Source of the DNA: Shinella sp. SUS2
Lineage (GTDB): Bacteria; Pseudomonadota; Alphaproteobacteria; Rhizobiales; Rhizobiaceae
Assembly (NCBI RefSeq): GCF_001262505.1
Contig: NZ_KQ410730.1
Span: 186,001-250,000, forward strand
DNA length: 64,000 nt
Direction: 5' to 3'
Positions 48,476-57,291 of the stretch are shown here, piece after piece (positions within the stretch are counted from its first letter, which is position 1; each line of letters opens with the position of its first letter). The translations under genes were made by a program, and so were the position numbers. The notes under the pieces were generated by a model that did not search any database, was not told the DNA's origin, and saw only the letters and a list, made by a program, of their open reading frames with translations.

Positions 48476-49153
48476 ATGTTCAAACAGATCCTGACGCTGA
48501 TGCGCGGCCGTGCCCACGAGGCGCAAGAGGCCTTCGGCGACCGTCATGCCCTTCCCATCCTCGCCCAGCAGATCCGCGACGCCGCGCGCGGCGTGGAGGC
48601 GGCACGCCGGGCGGTGGCCGTCGCCATTGCCCAGAACCGGCTGGAGACGGAAAACGCCGAACGCCTCGCCGCCCGTATCAAGGACCTCGAAAGCCGCACC
48701 ATCGCCGCGCTCGAAACGGGCCGCGACAAGCTTGCCACCGAGGCCGCCGGCTCGATTGCCCGGCTGGAGACCGAATTGCAGAACGCCCGCCAGGTGCAGG
48801 CCGAATTTTCCGGCGGCATCGACCGTCTGAGACAGGCGGTGCGGCAGAGCGAGATGCGGCTTTCGGCGCTGCGCCGCGGCGAACGGCTGGCCCTGGCGCG
48901 CGATCGCACGCGGCGCCTTTCGAACGACGCACCAGGCGAAAACACGCTCGCCGACGCCGAAGCGACGCTGGCCCGGCTGGAGCAGCGCCAGCGCGAGGCC
49001 GAACTGACGGCCGAGGCGCTGACGACGCTGGAGACCGGCCCGGACCCGGCGGCGCTCGCCGAAAAACTCGCCGCCGCCGGCTGCGGCCGCCCGCTCGTCA
49101 CCAGCGCGGACGAGGTGCTCCAACGCCTGCGCAGCCGCATGAACGCCCAATAA
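48476..49153 (+). CDS. PspA/IM30 family membrane-stress protein (225 aa)
   Basis: An almost fully alpha-helical coiled-coil protein beginning MFKQILTLMRGRAHEAQEA, followed by long heptad-rich helices (about residues 25-180). The first helix is amphipathic, as expected for membrane-binding PspA/IM30/Vipp1 proteins of the ESCRT-III-like group, which polymerise on and repair damaged inner membranes. ATG 48476 follows AGGGAGAG. It is the first gene downstream of the triple operator, with a YiaA-like membrane protein next. No PspF, PspB or PspC is nearby, so this system is under TetR rather than sigma-54 control. Confidence 0.85.
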   Translation: MFKQILTLMRGRAHEAQEAFGDRHALPILAQQIRDAARGVEAARRAVAVAIAQNRLETENAERLAARIKDLESRTIAALETGRDKLATEAAGSIARLETELQNARQVQAEFSGGIDRLRQAVRQSEMRLSALRRGERLALARDRTRRLSNDAPGENTLADAEATLARLEQRQREAELTAEALTTLETGPDPAALAEKLAAAGCGRPLVTSADEVLQRLRSRMNAQ

Positions 49154-49178
49154 AACGGATTTGAAGGGAACCATCGCC

Positions 49179-49457
49179 ATGAACGACAGCCTGATGAAAC
49201 ACTCGTCCGCCTGGACGACCTTCTCCTATGCCAGCTTCGGCCTCGCCGCCTTCATGCTGGCGCTCGGCCTCTACATGATGCCGCTCGATCTCTGGGGCAA
49301 AGGCTATCTCGCCATGGGCATCCTGATGCTGGTGCAGACCACCGTAAACGTCACCAAGACGTTGCGCGACAACCAGGAAGCCGACAAGCTGCTCCGCCGC
49401 ATCGACGACGCCAAGACGGAAAAGCTGCTGCTCGGCATCAAGAGCGAAGACGTCTGA
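49179..49457 (+). CDS. YiaA/YiaB-type inner-membrane protein (92 aa)
   Basis: Two membrane helices (about residues 13-32 and 40-58, with SYASFGLAAFMLALGLYMMP and YLAMGILMLVQTTVNVTKT) followed by a charged cytoplasmic tail (DNQEADKLLRRIDDAKTEK). This matches the YiaA-B two-helix domain of small inner-membrane proteins. ATG 49179 has GAAGGGA upstream. It lies 25 bases after pspA, in agreement with a PspA-partner role seen in other bacteria. Confidence 0.85.
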   Translation: MNDSLMKHSSAWTTFSYASFGLAAFMLALGLYMMPLDLWGKGYLAMGILMLVQTTVNVTKTLRDNQEADKLLRRIDDAKTEKLLLGIKSEDV

Positions 49458-49465
49458 TCGAAAGC

Positions 49466-49495
49466 GACCTTGCCTCTCAACCAAGCGGCAAGGTC
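49466..49495 (+). terminator. Hairpin between YiaA-like and LplT-Aas genes
   Basis: GACCTTGCC (49466-49474) pairs perfectly with GGCAAGGTC (49487-49495) around a 12-nt loop and is followed by TTGCCTTT. The T-run is weak, so it may reduce rather than stop transcription into the next gene. Confidence 0.6.
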
Positions 49496-49532
49496 TTGCC
49501 TTTAAACAATCCCGCAAGATGGGGGATGCGCC

Positions 49533-52500
49533 GTGCAACAGAATCTCATGACGTCCCGGCGCTTCGCGCCGCTCTTCTGGACCCAGTTCCTGTCCGCCTT
49601 CAACGACAATTTCCTGAAGAACACGCTGGTCTTCCTGATCCTCGCGACGGTCGCGGCAGAGGACGCGGGATCGCTGGTGACGCTCGCCGGCGCCGTCTTC
49701 ATGGCGCCGTTCCTCTTGTTCTCCGCCCTCGGCGGCGAGCTTGCCGACAAGTTCGACAAGGCCGTGATGGCCGAGCGGCTGAAGCGGGTGGAACTGGCGG
49801 CCGCCGGCGTTGCGGTCATCGGCCTTGCCTTCCATTCCATCACGGTGCTGATGGCGGCGCTCTTCCTCTACGGCGTCATCTCCGCCCTCTTCGGCCCGGT
49901 CAAGTACGGCATCCTGCCCGATCATCTCGAACGCAAGGAACTGCCGCGCGCCAATGCCTGGATCGAGGGCGCCACCTTCATCGCCATTCTCGGCGGCACG
50001 CTGGTCGCCGGCCTTGCCGCCGCTGATGGCGTCAATCCCTGGCTCTTCGGGCCGATGATGCTCGGCCTTGCGCTCGCCTGCTGGCTGTCGAGCCGCTACA
50101 TTCCCCGCGTCGGCGCGAAGGCCCCGGATCTCGCCGTCGATCGCAACGTCTTCCGCTCCACGAGCCGCCTCGTCAATGCGCTGCGCGGCGACAAGCGCCT
50201 GTGGCGTTCAGCGCTGATGGCGTCGTGGTTCTGGCTGGTCGGCGCCATCGTGCTCTCGCTGCTGCCGCCCATGGCCAAGGGCAGCCTCGGCGGCGACGAG
50301 ACCGCCATCACCGCCTATCTCGCCGTCTTCGCCGTCGCCGTCGGCATCGGTTCGGCCATTGCCGCCTGGATGTCCGCCGGCCGCATCGTGCTGCTGCCGG
50401 CGCCGATCGGCACGCTGATCATGGCCCTCTTCGGCCTCGATCTCGCCTGGAGCGTCGGCCATGCCGGTGTCGCGGCGCCCGCGGAAAGCCTCTCCGCTTT
50501 CTTCGCCGGCCCCTACACGATCCGCATCGCCATCGACCTCGCCGGCATGGCGATCGCGGGCGCTTTCCTCGTCGTGCCCACCTTCGCCGCCTTGCAGGCC
50601 TGGGCAGAGGAAGAGCAGCGCTCGCGCGTCATCGGCGCGGCCAATGTGCTCTCGGCCGGCTTCATGACAGTCGGCGGCGGCCTTGTCGCGGCCTTGCAGG
50701 CGGCGGGCACCTCGACGCCCCTGCTTCTCGCCGGCCTCGCCATCGCCAATATCGTCGCTGCCTGGGTGATGCTGAAGACGCTTCCCACCAATGCCTTCCG
50801 CGATTTCGTCTCCATCCTCTTCCGCGCCTTCCTGCGGCTGGAAGTGGACGGGCTCGACAACCTGAAGAAGGCCGGCAAGGCGCCGATCATCGCGCTCAAC
50901 CACGTGTCCTTCCTCGACGGCGCGTTGGCGCTTGCCCTCACCGACGAAGAACCGACCTTCGCCGTCGATTACACCATCGCCAAGGCCTGGTGGGTGAAAC
51001 CCTTCCTGAAGATGTGCAACTTCCTGCCGCTCGATCCCTCGAAGCCGATGGCGACGCGCACCTTGATCAAGACCGTCAACAACGGCGAACCGCTGGTCAT
51101 CTTCCCCGAGGGCCGCATCACTGTCACGGGCGCGCTGATGAAGGTCTATGACGGCGCCGCCATGGTGGCCGATAAGACCGGCGCGATGGTCGTGCCCGTG
51201 CGCATCGACGGACTGGAAAAGAGCTATTTTTCGCGCCTTTCCTCGCTGCATGTGCGCCGCCGCCTGTTCCCCAAGGTCAAGGTGACGATCCTGCCGCCGG
51301 TACGCCTTACCGTGCCGGCCGAACTGAAGGGCCGCAAGCGCCGCATGGCGGCGGGTGCCGAACTCTACCAGATCATGTCCATGCTGATGTTCTCCACCAC
51401 GGACACCAGCACGACCGTCCTCGAAAAGGTCATCGAAAGCGCCGAGGAGCGCGGCATGCGCCGCCTTGCCGTGCAGGATCCCGTCACCGGTTCGCTCACC
51501 TATGGCAAGCTTTTGACCGGTGCCGCCGTGCTCGGCGCAAAATTCCGCGCGCTCTACCCGGAAGACCGGACGCTCGGCGTGCTCCTGCCCAATGCCAACG
51601 GCTCCGTCGCGACCCTTCTCGGCGTCATGTCCGCGGGCAAGGTGCCGGCCATGCTGAATTTTACCGCCGGTTCCGCCAACATCCTGTCGGCCTGCAAGGC
51701 GGCCGAGGTGCGCCGCGTGCTCACCTCCCGCGCCTTCATCACCCAGGCGAAACTGGGCCCGGTCGTGGAAGAACTTGCAAAGACGCTGGAGATCGTCTGG
51801 CTCGACGACCTGCGCCAGACCATCGGTTTTGCCGACAAGCTGCGCGGCCTCCTGCGAAAAGGCCGGCCGCTCGTCAAGCGCAAGGCCGACGATCCGGCGG
51901 TGATCCTCTTCACCTCGGGTTCGGAAGGCGCGCCGAAGGGCGTGGTGCTCACCCACCGCAACATCCTCTCCAACGCCGCGCAGGCGGCCTCGCGCATCGA
52001 TTTCCATTCCGGCGACAAGGTGTTCAACATCCTGCCGGTCTTCCACTCCTTCGGGCTCACGGCCGGCACCATCCTGCCGCTCGTCTCGGGCGTGCCGGTC
52101 TATTTCTATCCCTCGCCGCTGCACTACCGCATCATTCCGGAGCTGATCTATTCCTCCAACGCCACCATCATCTTCGGCACGGACACCTTCCTCAACGGCT
52201 ACGCCCGCACCGCGCACCCCTATGATTTCCGCTCGATCCGCTACTGCTTCGCCGGCGCGGAACCGGTGCGCGCCACCACGCGCGCGCTCTACATGGAAAA
52301 GTTCGGCGTGCGCATCCTCGAAGGCTACGGCGTCACCGAGGCGGCCCCGGTCATCGCGCTCAACACGCCGATGTTCAACAAGGCCGGCAGCGTCGGCAAG
52401 ATCATGCCCGGCATGGAATACCGGCTCGACCCGGTGCCGGGCGTCGATGTCGGCGGCCGCCTCTTCGTGCGCGGCGCAAACGTCATGTCCGGCTATCTGC

Positions 52501-52931
52501 GCGCCGAAAACCCCGGCGTGCTGGAGCCGACGCCGGACGGCTGGCACGACACCGGCGACATCGTGACCGTCGACGAGGACGGCTTCATCACCATCCGCGG
52601 CCGCGCCAAGCGTTTTGCCAAGATCGGCGGCGAAATGGTCTCGCTCGCCGCCGTCGAGGCGCTGGCCGGCGAACTCTGGTCCGGAAAGTTGTCGGTCGTC
52701 GTCTCCCTGCCGGATGCCAAGAAGGGCGAGCGCCTCGTCCTCCTCACCGACGCCCCCGACGCCACCCGCGCCGCCTTCCTGCGCTTTGCCAAGGAAAAGG
52801 GCGCGATGGACATGATGGTGCCCTCGGAGGTGAAGGTCGGCACCGTTCCGGTGCTCGGCTCCGGCAAGGTGGATTTCGTCAGTGCACAGAAGTTGCTGGC
52901 GGAACAGGCCCGGGCGGAAGTGGCGGCTTGA
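49533..52931 (+). CDS. LplT-PlsC-acyl-ACP synthetase fusion (lysophospholipid recycling; 1132 aa)
   Basis: Three domains in one chain. Residues 1-420 are an MFS transporter like LplT (FWTQFLSAFNDNFLKNTLVF start), which flips lysophospholipids inward. Residues about 430-610 are a PlsC-type acyltransferase with NHVSFLDG, the H-X4-D active site, and FPEGR. Residues about 640-1132 are an AMP-forming acyl-ACP/CoA synthetase with LFTSGSEGAPKG and the YGVTEAAPV and GWHDTGD motifs. Separate lplT and aas exist in E. coli; fusions are common in alphaproteobacteria. GTG 49533 is used, with GGGGGA before it; ATG 49548 is an alternative. It fits a membrane-repair role with PspA. Confidence 0.93.
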   Translation: MQQNLMTSRRFAPLFWTQFLSAFNDNFLKNTLVFLILATVAAEDAGSLVTLAGAVFMAPFLLFSALGGELADKFDKAVMAERLKRVELAAAGVAVIGLAFHSITVLMAALFLYGVISALFGPVKYGILPDHLERKELPRANAWIEGATFIAILGGTLVAGLAAADGVNPWLFGPMMLGLALACWLSSRYIPRVGAKAPDLAVDRNVFRSTSRLVNALRGDKRLWRSALMASWFWLVGAIVLSLLPPMAKGSLGGDETAITAYLAVFAVAVGIGSAIAAWMSAGRIVLLPAPIGTLIMALFGLDLAWSVGHAGVAAPAESLSAFFAGPYTIRIAIDLAGMAIAGAFLVVPTFAALQAWAEEEQRSRVIGAANVLSAGFMTVGGGLVAALQAAGTSTPLLLAGLAIANIVAAWVMLKTLPTNAFRDFVSILFRAFLRLEVDGLDNLKKAGKAPIIALNHVSFLDGALALALTDEEPTFAVDYTIAKAWWVKPFLKMCNFLPLDPSKPMATRTLIKTVNNGEPLVIFPEGRITVTGALMKVYDGAAMVADKTGAMVVPVRIDGLEKSYFSRLSSLHVRRRLFPKVKVTILPPVRLTVPAELKGRKRRMAAGAELYQIMSMLMFSTTDTSTTVLEKVIESAEERGMRRLAVQDPVTGSLTYGKLLTGAAVLGAKFRALYPEDRTLGVLLPNANGSVATLLGVMSAGKVPAMLNFTAGSANILSACKAAEVRRVLTSRAFITQAKLGPVVEELAKTLEIVWLDDLRQTIGFADKLRGLLRKGRPLVKRKADDPAVILFTSGSEGAPKGVVLTHRNILSNAAQAASRIDFHSGDKVFNILPVFHSFGLTAGTILPLVSGVPVYFYPSPLHYRIIPELIYSSNATIIFGTDTFLNGYARTAHPYDFRSIRYCFAGAEPVRATTRALYMEKFGVRILEGYGVTEAAPVIALNTPMFNKAGSVGKIMPGMEYRLDPVPGVDVGGRLFVRGANVMSGYLRAENPGVLEPTPDGWHDTGDIVTVDEDGFITIRGRAKRFAKIGGEMVSLAAVEALAGELWSGKLSVVVSLPDAKKGERLVLLTDAPDATRAAFLRFAKEKGAMDMMVPSEVKVGTVPVLGSGKVDFVSAQKLLAEQARAEVAA

Positions 52932-52956
52932 GGTTTTTGGCGCTGGCGAGGGTTCG

Positions 52957-53116
52957 CCCCTCATCCGGCTGCCGCCACCTTCTCCCCGCTTGCGGGGCGA
53001 AGGAAAAGGATGCACCGGCCTCCCGCAAATGAAACCGCCTTGCGTGAGGAAGAATGTAGCCACAGATGCCCTTCTCCCCGCTTGCGGGGAGAAGGTGGCG
53101 GCAGCCGGATGAGGGG
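52957..53116. repeat. RIME-like element (160 bp) between convergent genes
   Basis: CCCCTCATCCGGCTGCCGCC with CTTCTCCCCGCTTGCGGGG at the left and an inverted copy ending GCAGCCGGATGAGGGG at the right. The ends are near-perfect inverted repeats. It fills most of the 52932-53131 gap. Confidence 0.88.
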
Positions 53117-53131
53117 CAATCTGCGTCGCCG

Positions 53132-54133
53132 TCAGCCGTCCAGCACAAGCTCTTCCGCCGGCAACCGGTACTTCGTCGTCACGAAAGGCGCCGGTCCGAC
53201 GCGTAGCACATTGATCAGCCGATGCCCCGCCGGAACGGCAAAGCGCTGTCCCATCGCCTCGGCGGCGGCGGGTACGTCGGCCAGAACCGCCATCGGCCAG
53301 CCGGCAAGGCCAAAGCGGGTGAAATCCAGCCAGAACCGGTAGAAGGCCCGGCCCGTCGCGACCGGGCTTTCGCCTGCCGGACGGTGGAAGAGCAGGCAGG
53401 CCGCCGCCGTCATCGTCTTGGCGGTCTCGGAGACCAGCGATGCCGCGAGGCCGAGACGGTCGGCGAGGGAAAAGAGCGGAGAGGCGAGGATTTTTCGCGC
53501 CACGGCGCCCTCCAGCCGGCCCATGCGCAGCGCGTCGAGATTGAGGCCGTCGCTCCTATAGGCGGGGCGGTTCGGCGAAAGCCGCATCCAGGCGACGAGC
53601 TCGTCGCGGAAGGCACGTTCGCGCATGACGGCGAGGCTTGCCGCGTCGTTGCGTGCGGCGATGAAAGCGAGGGCATCCTTTCCGCCGGCGAAGGTGACGT
53701 CGTCTTTCCCCCGCACTGAGGCTTCGAGGGCCGCCAGCGTCTCCGGCGTTGCGGGTGAAAACAGGCCGCGCCATGTGAAGCGTTTTTCGGTGAAGGCGGC
53801 GAGATCAGGCGCGGTCGCCGCGCCCGATGGAGTGAGGCGGGCGGCGAGGCGATAACCGGGGCGCCACAGGATATCCGCAGGCCAAAGGTCCTCGACTTCG
53901 GCGCCGATGCCGCGGCCGGCAAAGGCCATGACGAGGCCTTCGAGCGCCGCGCCGCAGGAAAGGCCCATGTCGCGGTTCGTCGGGTCGCCGACGGCAAGGC
54001 GGCGGGAGAGATCAGCGAGCACGAGGATGCGGCCGGCATCATCCAGCGCGAAGCGGGCAGGCTGGGTGTTGTGCGTGGAGGGCGCGCGGTTGGCCTCGGC
54101 GGCGAGCGTCTTGAGGGTGGCGATGTCGATCAC
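53132..54133 (-). CDS. Acg/nitroreductase-family flavoprotein (333 aa)
   Basis: The N-terminal motif APSTHNTQPARF (about residues 17-28) and the middle segment (GDPTNRDMGLSCGAALEGL about 49-67) match the Acg-type nitroreductase-like proteins, which bind FMN. Two halves of nitroreductase fold appear in tandem, as in this family. Some Acg members lack classical NAD(P)H nitroreductase activity, so the reaction is unknown. Its start overlaps the upstream GNAT stop (54130-54133). It is the last gene of the minus-strand run from 61841 and may oxidise or reduce the product made by the E1/GNAT enzymes (inference). Confidence 0.8.
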   Translation of the reverse strand: MIDIATLKTLAAEANRAPSTHNTQPARFALDDAGRILVLADLSRRLAVGDPTNRDMGLSCGAALEGLVMAFAGRGIGAEVEDLWPADILWRPGYRLAARLTPSGAATAPDLAAFTEKRFTWRGLFSPATPETLAALEASVRGKDDVTFAGGKDALAFIAARNDAASLAVMRERAFRDELVAWMRLSPNRPAYRSDGLNLDALRMGRLEGAVARKILASPLFSLADRLGLAASLVSETAKTMTAAACLLFHRPAGESPVATGRAFYRFWLDFTRFGLAGWPMAVLADVPAAAEAMGQRFAVPAGHRLINVLRVGPAPFVTTKYRLPAEELVLDG

Positions 54134-55233
54134 AGCGTTTTTCCGAAGAGATGCAGCCGGTGCATGGGGCGGGCGCCGGCTTTTTCCGCCTGGCGCAGGC
54201 TTGCGGCGTTGGCATCGGCGATCCAGGTGCCCCCGGCGGTCTCGTAACCGGCCCGCTTCATCTCACCGAGGATGTGGGCGAGCATCAGCGGGTTGAGGCC
54301 GCGGCCCCAGAATTCCGGCTTGACGCCCTGGAAGATGACGACGGCGCGGCGGCGTCTCAGCCGATGTTTTATAAGGTGCCAGGGCGTGGAGAGGCCGAGG
54401 CGCGAGCCCATGGCCTTCAGCATCGGGTTGACGTCGGGAATGGCGATGACGGCGCCGGCGGGGTTGCCATCCTTTTCCGCGACGGCCGAGATGCGCGGGT
54501 CCATGATCCACTTCATCTCTTTCGCCTGGAATTCGTATTCGGCGCGGCTGACGGGCACGAACATCGGGTTGTCGGCAAAACTCTCGTTGAGGATGAGGCG
54601 GGAATCTTCCAGCCGCCGGTCGAGTGTTTTCCGCTCGATCGGCGAGAAGGAAAAACCGTCGGCGCGCAGCGCCCGCATCTCCGCGCCGTCGAGGATGCCG
54701 CCGAGGGGTGCCGAGCGGATGTCGATCTCGAAGGTCGTCATGGGGAAGGACGGGGAGTAACCGCGCTTTTCCAGAAGGCGCGGTAGGTGCGGCGGGCCCC
54801 AGATCTGGTCGGTATAGGGCGCATGTTCGAAGCCGCCGGTCATGATGCCGGCCTGCTGCATGGCGGTGAGGTTGAAGTTGCCGAGGATTTCCGAAAAGCC
54901 CTTCTGGCGCGCCCAGTCTTCTGTCCGTTCCAGCAGCGCGGCGGCGACGCGCTCGTCGTCGGCGCAGTCGAAATAGCCGAAATAACCGCGTTTCAGGCCG
55001 AAACGCGTGTTGGAGGCGCGGTGCACATGGGCGGTGATGCGGCCGCGCACCGCGCCGTTGTCATGGGCGGTGAAGATGGAAAAATCGTCAGGGGTTTCGA
55101 AGAGCGGGTTGGTCTTCGCCGAGAGGAAGCGCCTGAGGTCGCCTTTCATCGGCGAGACATAGGGCGTGCCGGCATAGGCGGCGAAGGGGGCGGCGAAGAA
55201 GGCGTCGATGTCGCCCTCACGGATCTCGATCAT
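54130..55233 (-). CDS. GNAT-fold acetyltransferase-like protein (367 aa)
   Basis: Two-part protein. The N-terminal half (TAHVHRASNTRFGLKRGYFG, then FDCADDERVAAALLERTEDW) and the C-terminal half (VIFQGVKPEFWGRGLNPLML, an acetyl-CoA loop with the R/Q-X-X-G-type pattern GRGLNP) resemble the double-GNAT YghO family, found near fatty-acid or peptide genes. The expected length is about 370. A substrate amine or thiol is not known. The gene's start lies 17 bases inside the 3' end of the membrane protein gene. Confidence 0.78.
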   Translation of the reverse strand: MIEIREGDIDAFFAAPFAAYAGTPYVSPMKGDLRRFLSAKTNPLFETPDDFSIFTAHDNGAVRGRITAHVHRASNTRFGLKRGYFGYFDCADDERVAAALLERTEDWARQKGFSEILGNFNLTAMQQAGIMTGGFEHAPYTDQIWGPPHLPRLLEKRGYSPSFPMTTFEIDIRSAPLGGILDGAEMRALRADGFSFSPIERKTLDRRLEDSRLILNESFADNPMFVPVSRAEYEFQAKEMKWIMDPRISAVAEKDGNPAGAVIAIPDVNPMLKAMGSRLGLSTPWHLIKHRLRRRRAVVIFQGVKPEFWGRGLNPLMLAHILGEMKRAGYETAGGTWIADANAASLRQAEKAGARPMHRLHLFGKTL

Positions 55234-56419
55234 GCGCCCTCTCCGAAATCAAAAGCGCCATGCGCTGGACGACCTTCAGCTCCGTCTCGGCGCCGGGCGT
55301 GGCGGAGACGGAGGGCATGTTGAGGGCGATCAGCCGGAAGGGTTTTCGGGAAACCAGCATCAAGTGGGTCGCCTCGTATTTTTCGGTGAGCCAGGCGAGC
55401 TGTTCGGCGTCGGTTTGCGCAAGGTCCGCCGTTTCCGTGGCGCGCAGCAGCGGACGGGCGGAAAGCAGCGTCTTGAGGCCGGCAAGGTCGAGATCGGCAA
55501 GCGCCGCCTCCTCGAGCAGCAGCGCGCCCTCGACCAGCGGATGGTTCTGCAATTCCTTCAGGAAACCCAGCGTGTCGTCGATGCGGTCTTCGGCAAGATG
55601 GCGGATGAGGCTCTGGCGGCGATGTTCGGTGCGCAGGCTGATCGTGTCGTTCCAGAGGGTGCCGAGCAGCGCCGCCGCGGTGATGACGCTGGCGGTTCGC
55701 GTAAAGGCGGCGGCGTCAAAACCGTTCTCCATGCCGATGGCGAGCGCGGCGGTGAGGGCGACGGCGGTGAGGATGACGAAGGCGGTGACGGTGTCGCGGT
55801 GGCTGGTGGCGCGCTGGCCGAGGCTGATCAGCAGCCAGCAGAGGAAGAGGATGGCGACGCCGCCGAGCCGGACGGGCAGGTCGATATAGGTCGAGCGGAA
55901 ATCCGTGACGAGCAGCGGCAGGATGAGCAGCAGCGACAGCGCGATGCGGTCCACCGCCTGGTTTTCCGCCCGGGAAAGGCTCTTGCGGTCGCGCGTCACG
56001 GCCATGTGGCCGGCGAGCGCGAAGGTGACGAGCTGGTAGAGGAAGAGGCCAAGGAACCGCCAGGGATCGGCGAAGGAGGCGGGCAGGAAGGCGAGCACGG
56101 CGAAGCTTACCGCGCCGCCGGCGGCGATCCATTTGGTGAGGCGCGGCGCATGCCGGCGCATCAGGCCCTCGGCGAGGATGACGGTGGCGAGCGGCACGAG
56201 GCCGGCGGCGATCATCGTTGCAGCCTCGAAGACGAACAGACCCGTCCACCAGGCGAAGACGCGGCTGATCATCAGCGCCGCCAGCACGCGCAGGCCGAAG
56301 AGGAAGCGGCGGGTCAGCGGGCTTTCCGCATCGAACGAACGGATGGCGCGGATCAGGACGATGAGCCCTGCGAAGGCGGCAAGCGAGATGAACGTGTCGG
56401 CGATGGTCGGCGGGATCAT
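55217..56419 (-). CDS. Polytopic membrane protein with cytoplasmic tail (400 aa)
   Basis: About eight hydrophobic helices fill residues 5-265 (FISLAAFAGLIVLIRAIRSF, then FVFEAATMIAAGLVPLATVI and AALLGTLWNDTISL), followed by a soluble C-terminal part of about 130 residues (RHLAEDRIDDTLGFLKELQN). No known family was recognised; it does not resemble a named transporter. The ATG at 56419 overlaps the E1-like gene's stop by four bases, so it is translationally coupled. An upstream in-frame extension (to 56539) is inside that gene and rejected. It may transport or anchor the product of the cluster. Confidence 0.75.
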   Translation of the reverse strand: MIPPTIADTFISLAAFAGLIVLIRAIRSFDAESPLTRRFLFGLRVLAALMISRVFAWWTGLFVFEAATMIAAGLVPLATVILAEGLMRRHAPRLTKWIAAGGAVSFAVLAFLPASFADPWRFLGLFLYQLVTFALAGHMAVTRDRKSLSRAENQAVDRIALSLLLILPLLVTDFRSTYIDLPVRLGGVAILFLCWLLISLGQRATSHRDTVTAFVILTAVALTAALAIGMENGFDAAAFTRTASVITAAALLGTLWNDTISLRTEHRRQSLIRHLAEDRIDDTLGFLKELQNHPLVEGALLLEEAALADLDLAGLKTLLSARPLLRATETADLAQTDAEQLAWLTEKYEATHLMLVSRKPFRLIALNMPSVSATPGAETELKVVQRMALLISERAHDRDP

Positions 56420-57291
56420 GGTTTTGCCGTCAGCCGCTGAATGAAGCGCCGCACCAGCGGGCGCAGCAGCGCCGCGAAAAGCGCATTGCGCGGGCGCTCG
56501 ACGCGGCCGGCGTGCGGATTGAAGAACCAGCCGCGGCAATCGGCGCCGTGCGGCCGGCCGAGCACGGCGTTGATCGCCTCGTAGGCCATCAGCATGCCGG
56601 TCGAGATGACCATGGGGGCGAAGGACATGCGGCTGCGCGTGCCGGCCACCACCTCGCCGGCGAGCGCAAGGTCGACATGGTGGCGGGAGGAGGAATGCAC
56701 CATCACATGCTCCGCCTCGCGCAGAAAACTCTCCGCACGCTGGTCGGGCGTCAGCGCGTTCCAGGCGGTGCCAGTCGTCGGGTAGCCGAGCCGTTCTTCC
56801 GGCATCGGGTCTTCCGCACGCGTCACATAGATGGAGGGGAGCGGCGCGGCATAGGCGTCGATGACGGTTTTGTCGTGGCGGCGCGCGGTGCGGTAGAGGA
56901 GGAGGCTCGCGCCGAGATCGTCGGTGCCGTTGATGACAACGTCGGCATTTGCGACCAGCGTCTCCACCTGATCCGTCCAGTCCGGGCCGAAGACGGTGAT
57001 GGCGAGATCCGGATTGATCTTCAGGCAGAGGTCGCGTGTCGCCTCGGCCTTCTGCCGGCCGATCGTATCGGCAAAGCAGAAGACCTGACGGTTGAGGTTG
57101 GACATCTCGAAGCGGTCGATATCGGCAAGCACCAGCCGGCCGATGCCGGCGCGGACCAGCGCCTGGATGGCTGCGCCCCCCATGCCGCCGGTGCCGCAGA
57201 CGAAGACGGTCGCCTCTTGCAGCCGGCGCTGCTCCGCCTCGCTGACGAAGCCGATATTGCGGGTGGTGAAGGTCTCGTAGGAAAAGCTCAT
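56416..57291 (-). CDS. E1-like (ThiF/MoeB/HesA family) adenylating enzyme (291 aa)
   Basis: Nucleotide-binding region VFVCGTGGMGGAAIQALVRAG (GxGxxG, about residues 29-49), then LADIDRFEMSNLNRQVFCF (about 54-72), with the conserved D-X-D and N-R-Q adenylation residues; a later GTDDL carries the second Asp. The typical Cys2-Cys2 zinc site and the catalytic Cys of ThiF/MoeB are not evident: the only Cys in the C-terminal half is in GADCRG. It may therefore adenylate a carboxylate without forming a thioester, as proposed for some members of this superfamily. Its start overlaps the upstream GNAT stop (57288-57291). Confidence 0.85.
   Translation of the reverse strand: MSFSYETFTTRNIGFVSEAEQRRLQEATVFVCGTGGMGGAAIQALVRAGIGRLVLADIDRFEMSNLNRQVFCFADTIGRQKAEATRDLCLKINPDLAITVFGPDWTDQVETLVANADVVINGTDDLGASLLLYRTARRHDKTVIDAYAAPLPSIYVTRAEDPMPEERLGYPTTGTAWNALTPDQRAESFLREAEHVMVHSSSRHHVDLALAGEVVAGTRSRMSFAPMVISTGMLMAYEAINAVLGRPHGADCRGWFFNPHAGRVERPRNALFAALLRPLVRRFIQRLTAKP

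Noticed and set aside
50208..53063. Minus-strand open frame of 951 codons opposite the LplT-Aas fusion gene
   Set aside because: Antisense shadow of a gene with clear domains; composition is biased and no motifs are seen.
18239..53120. CRISPR array suggested by many short similar palindromic repeats
   Set aside because: The copies are scattered across tens of kilobases, vary in sequence and have no regular spacers or cas genes. They are RIME-like intergenic repeats.
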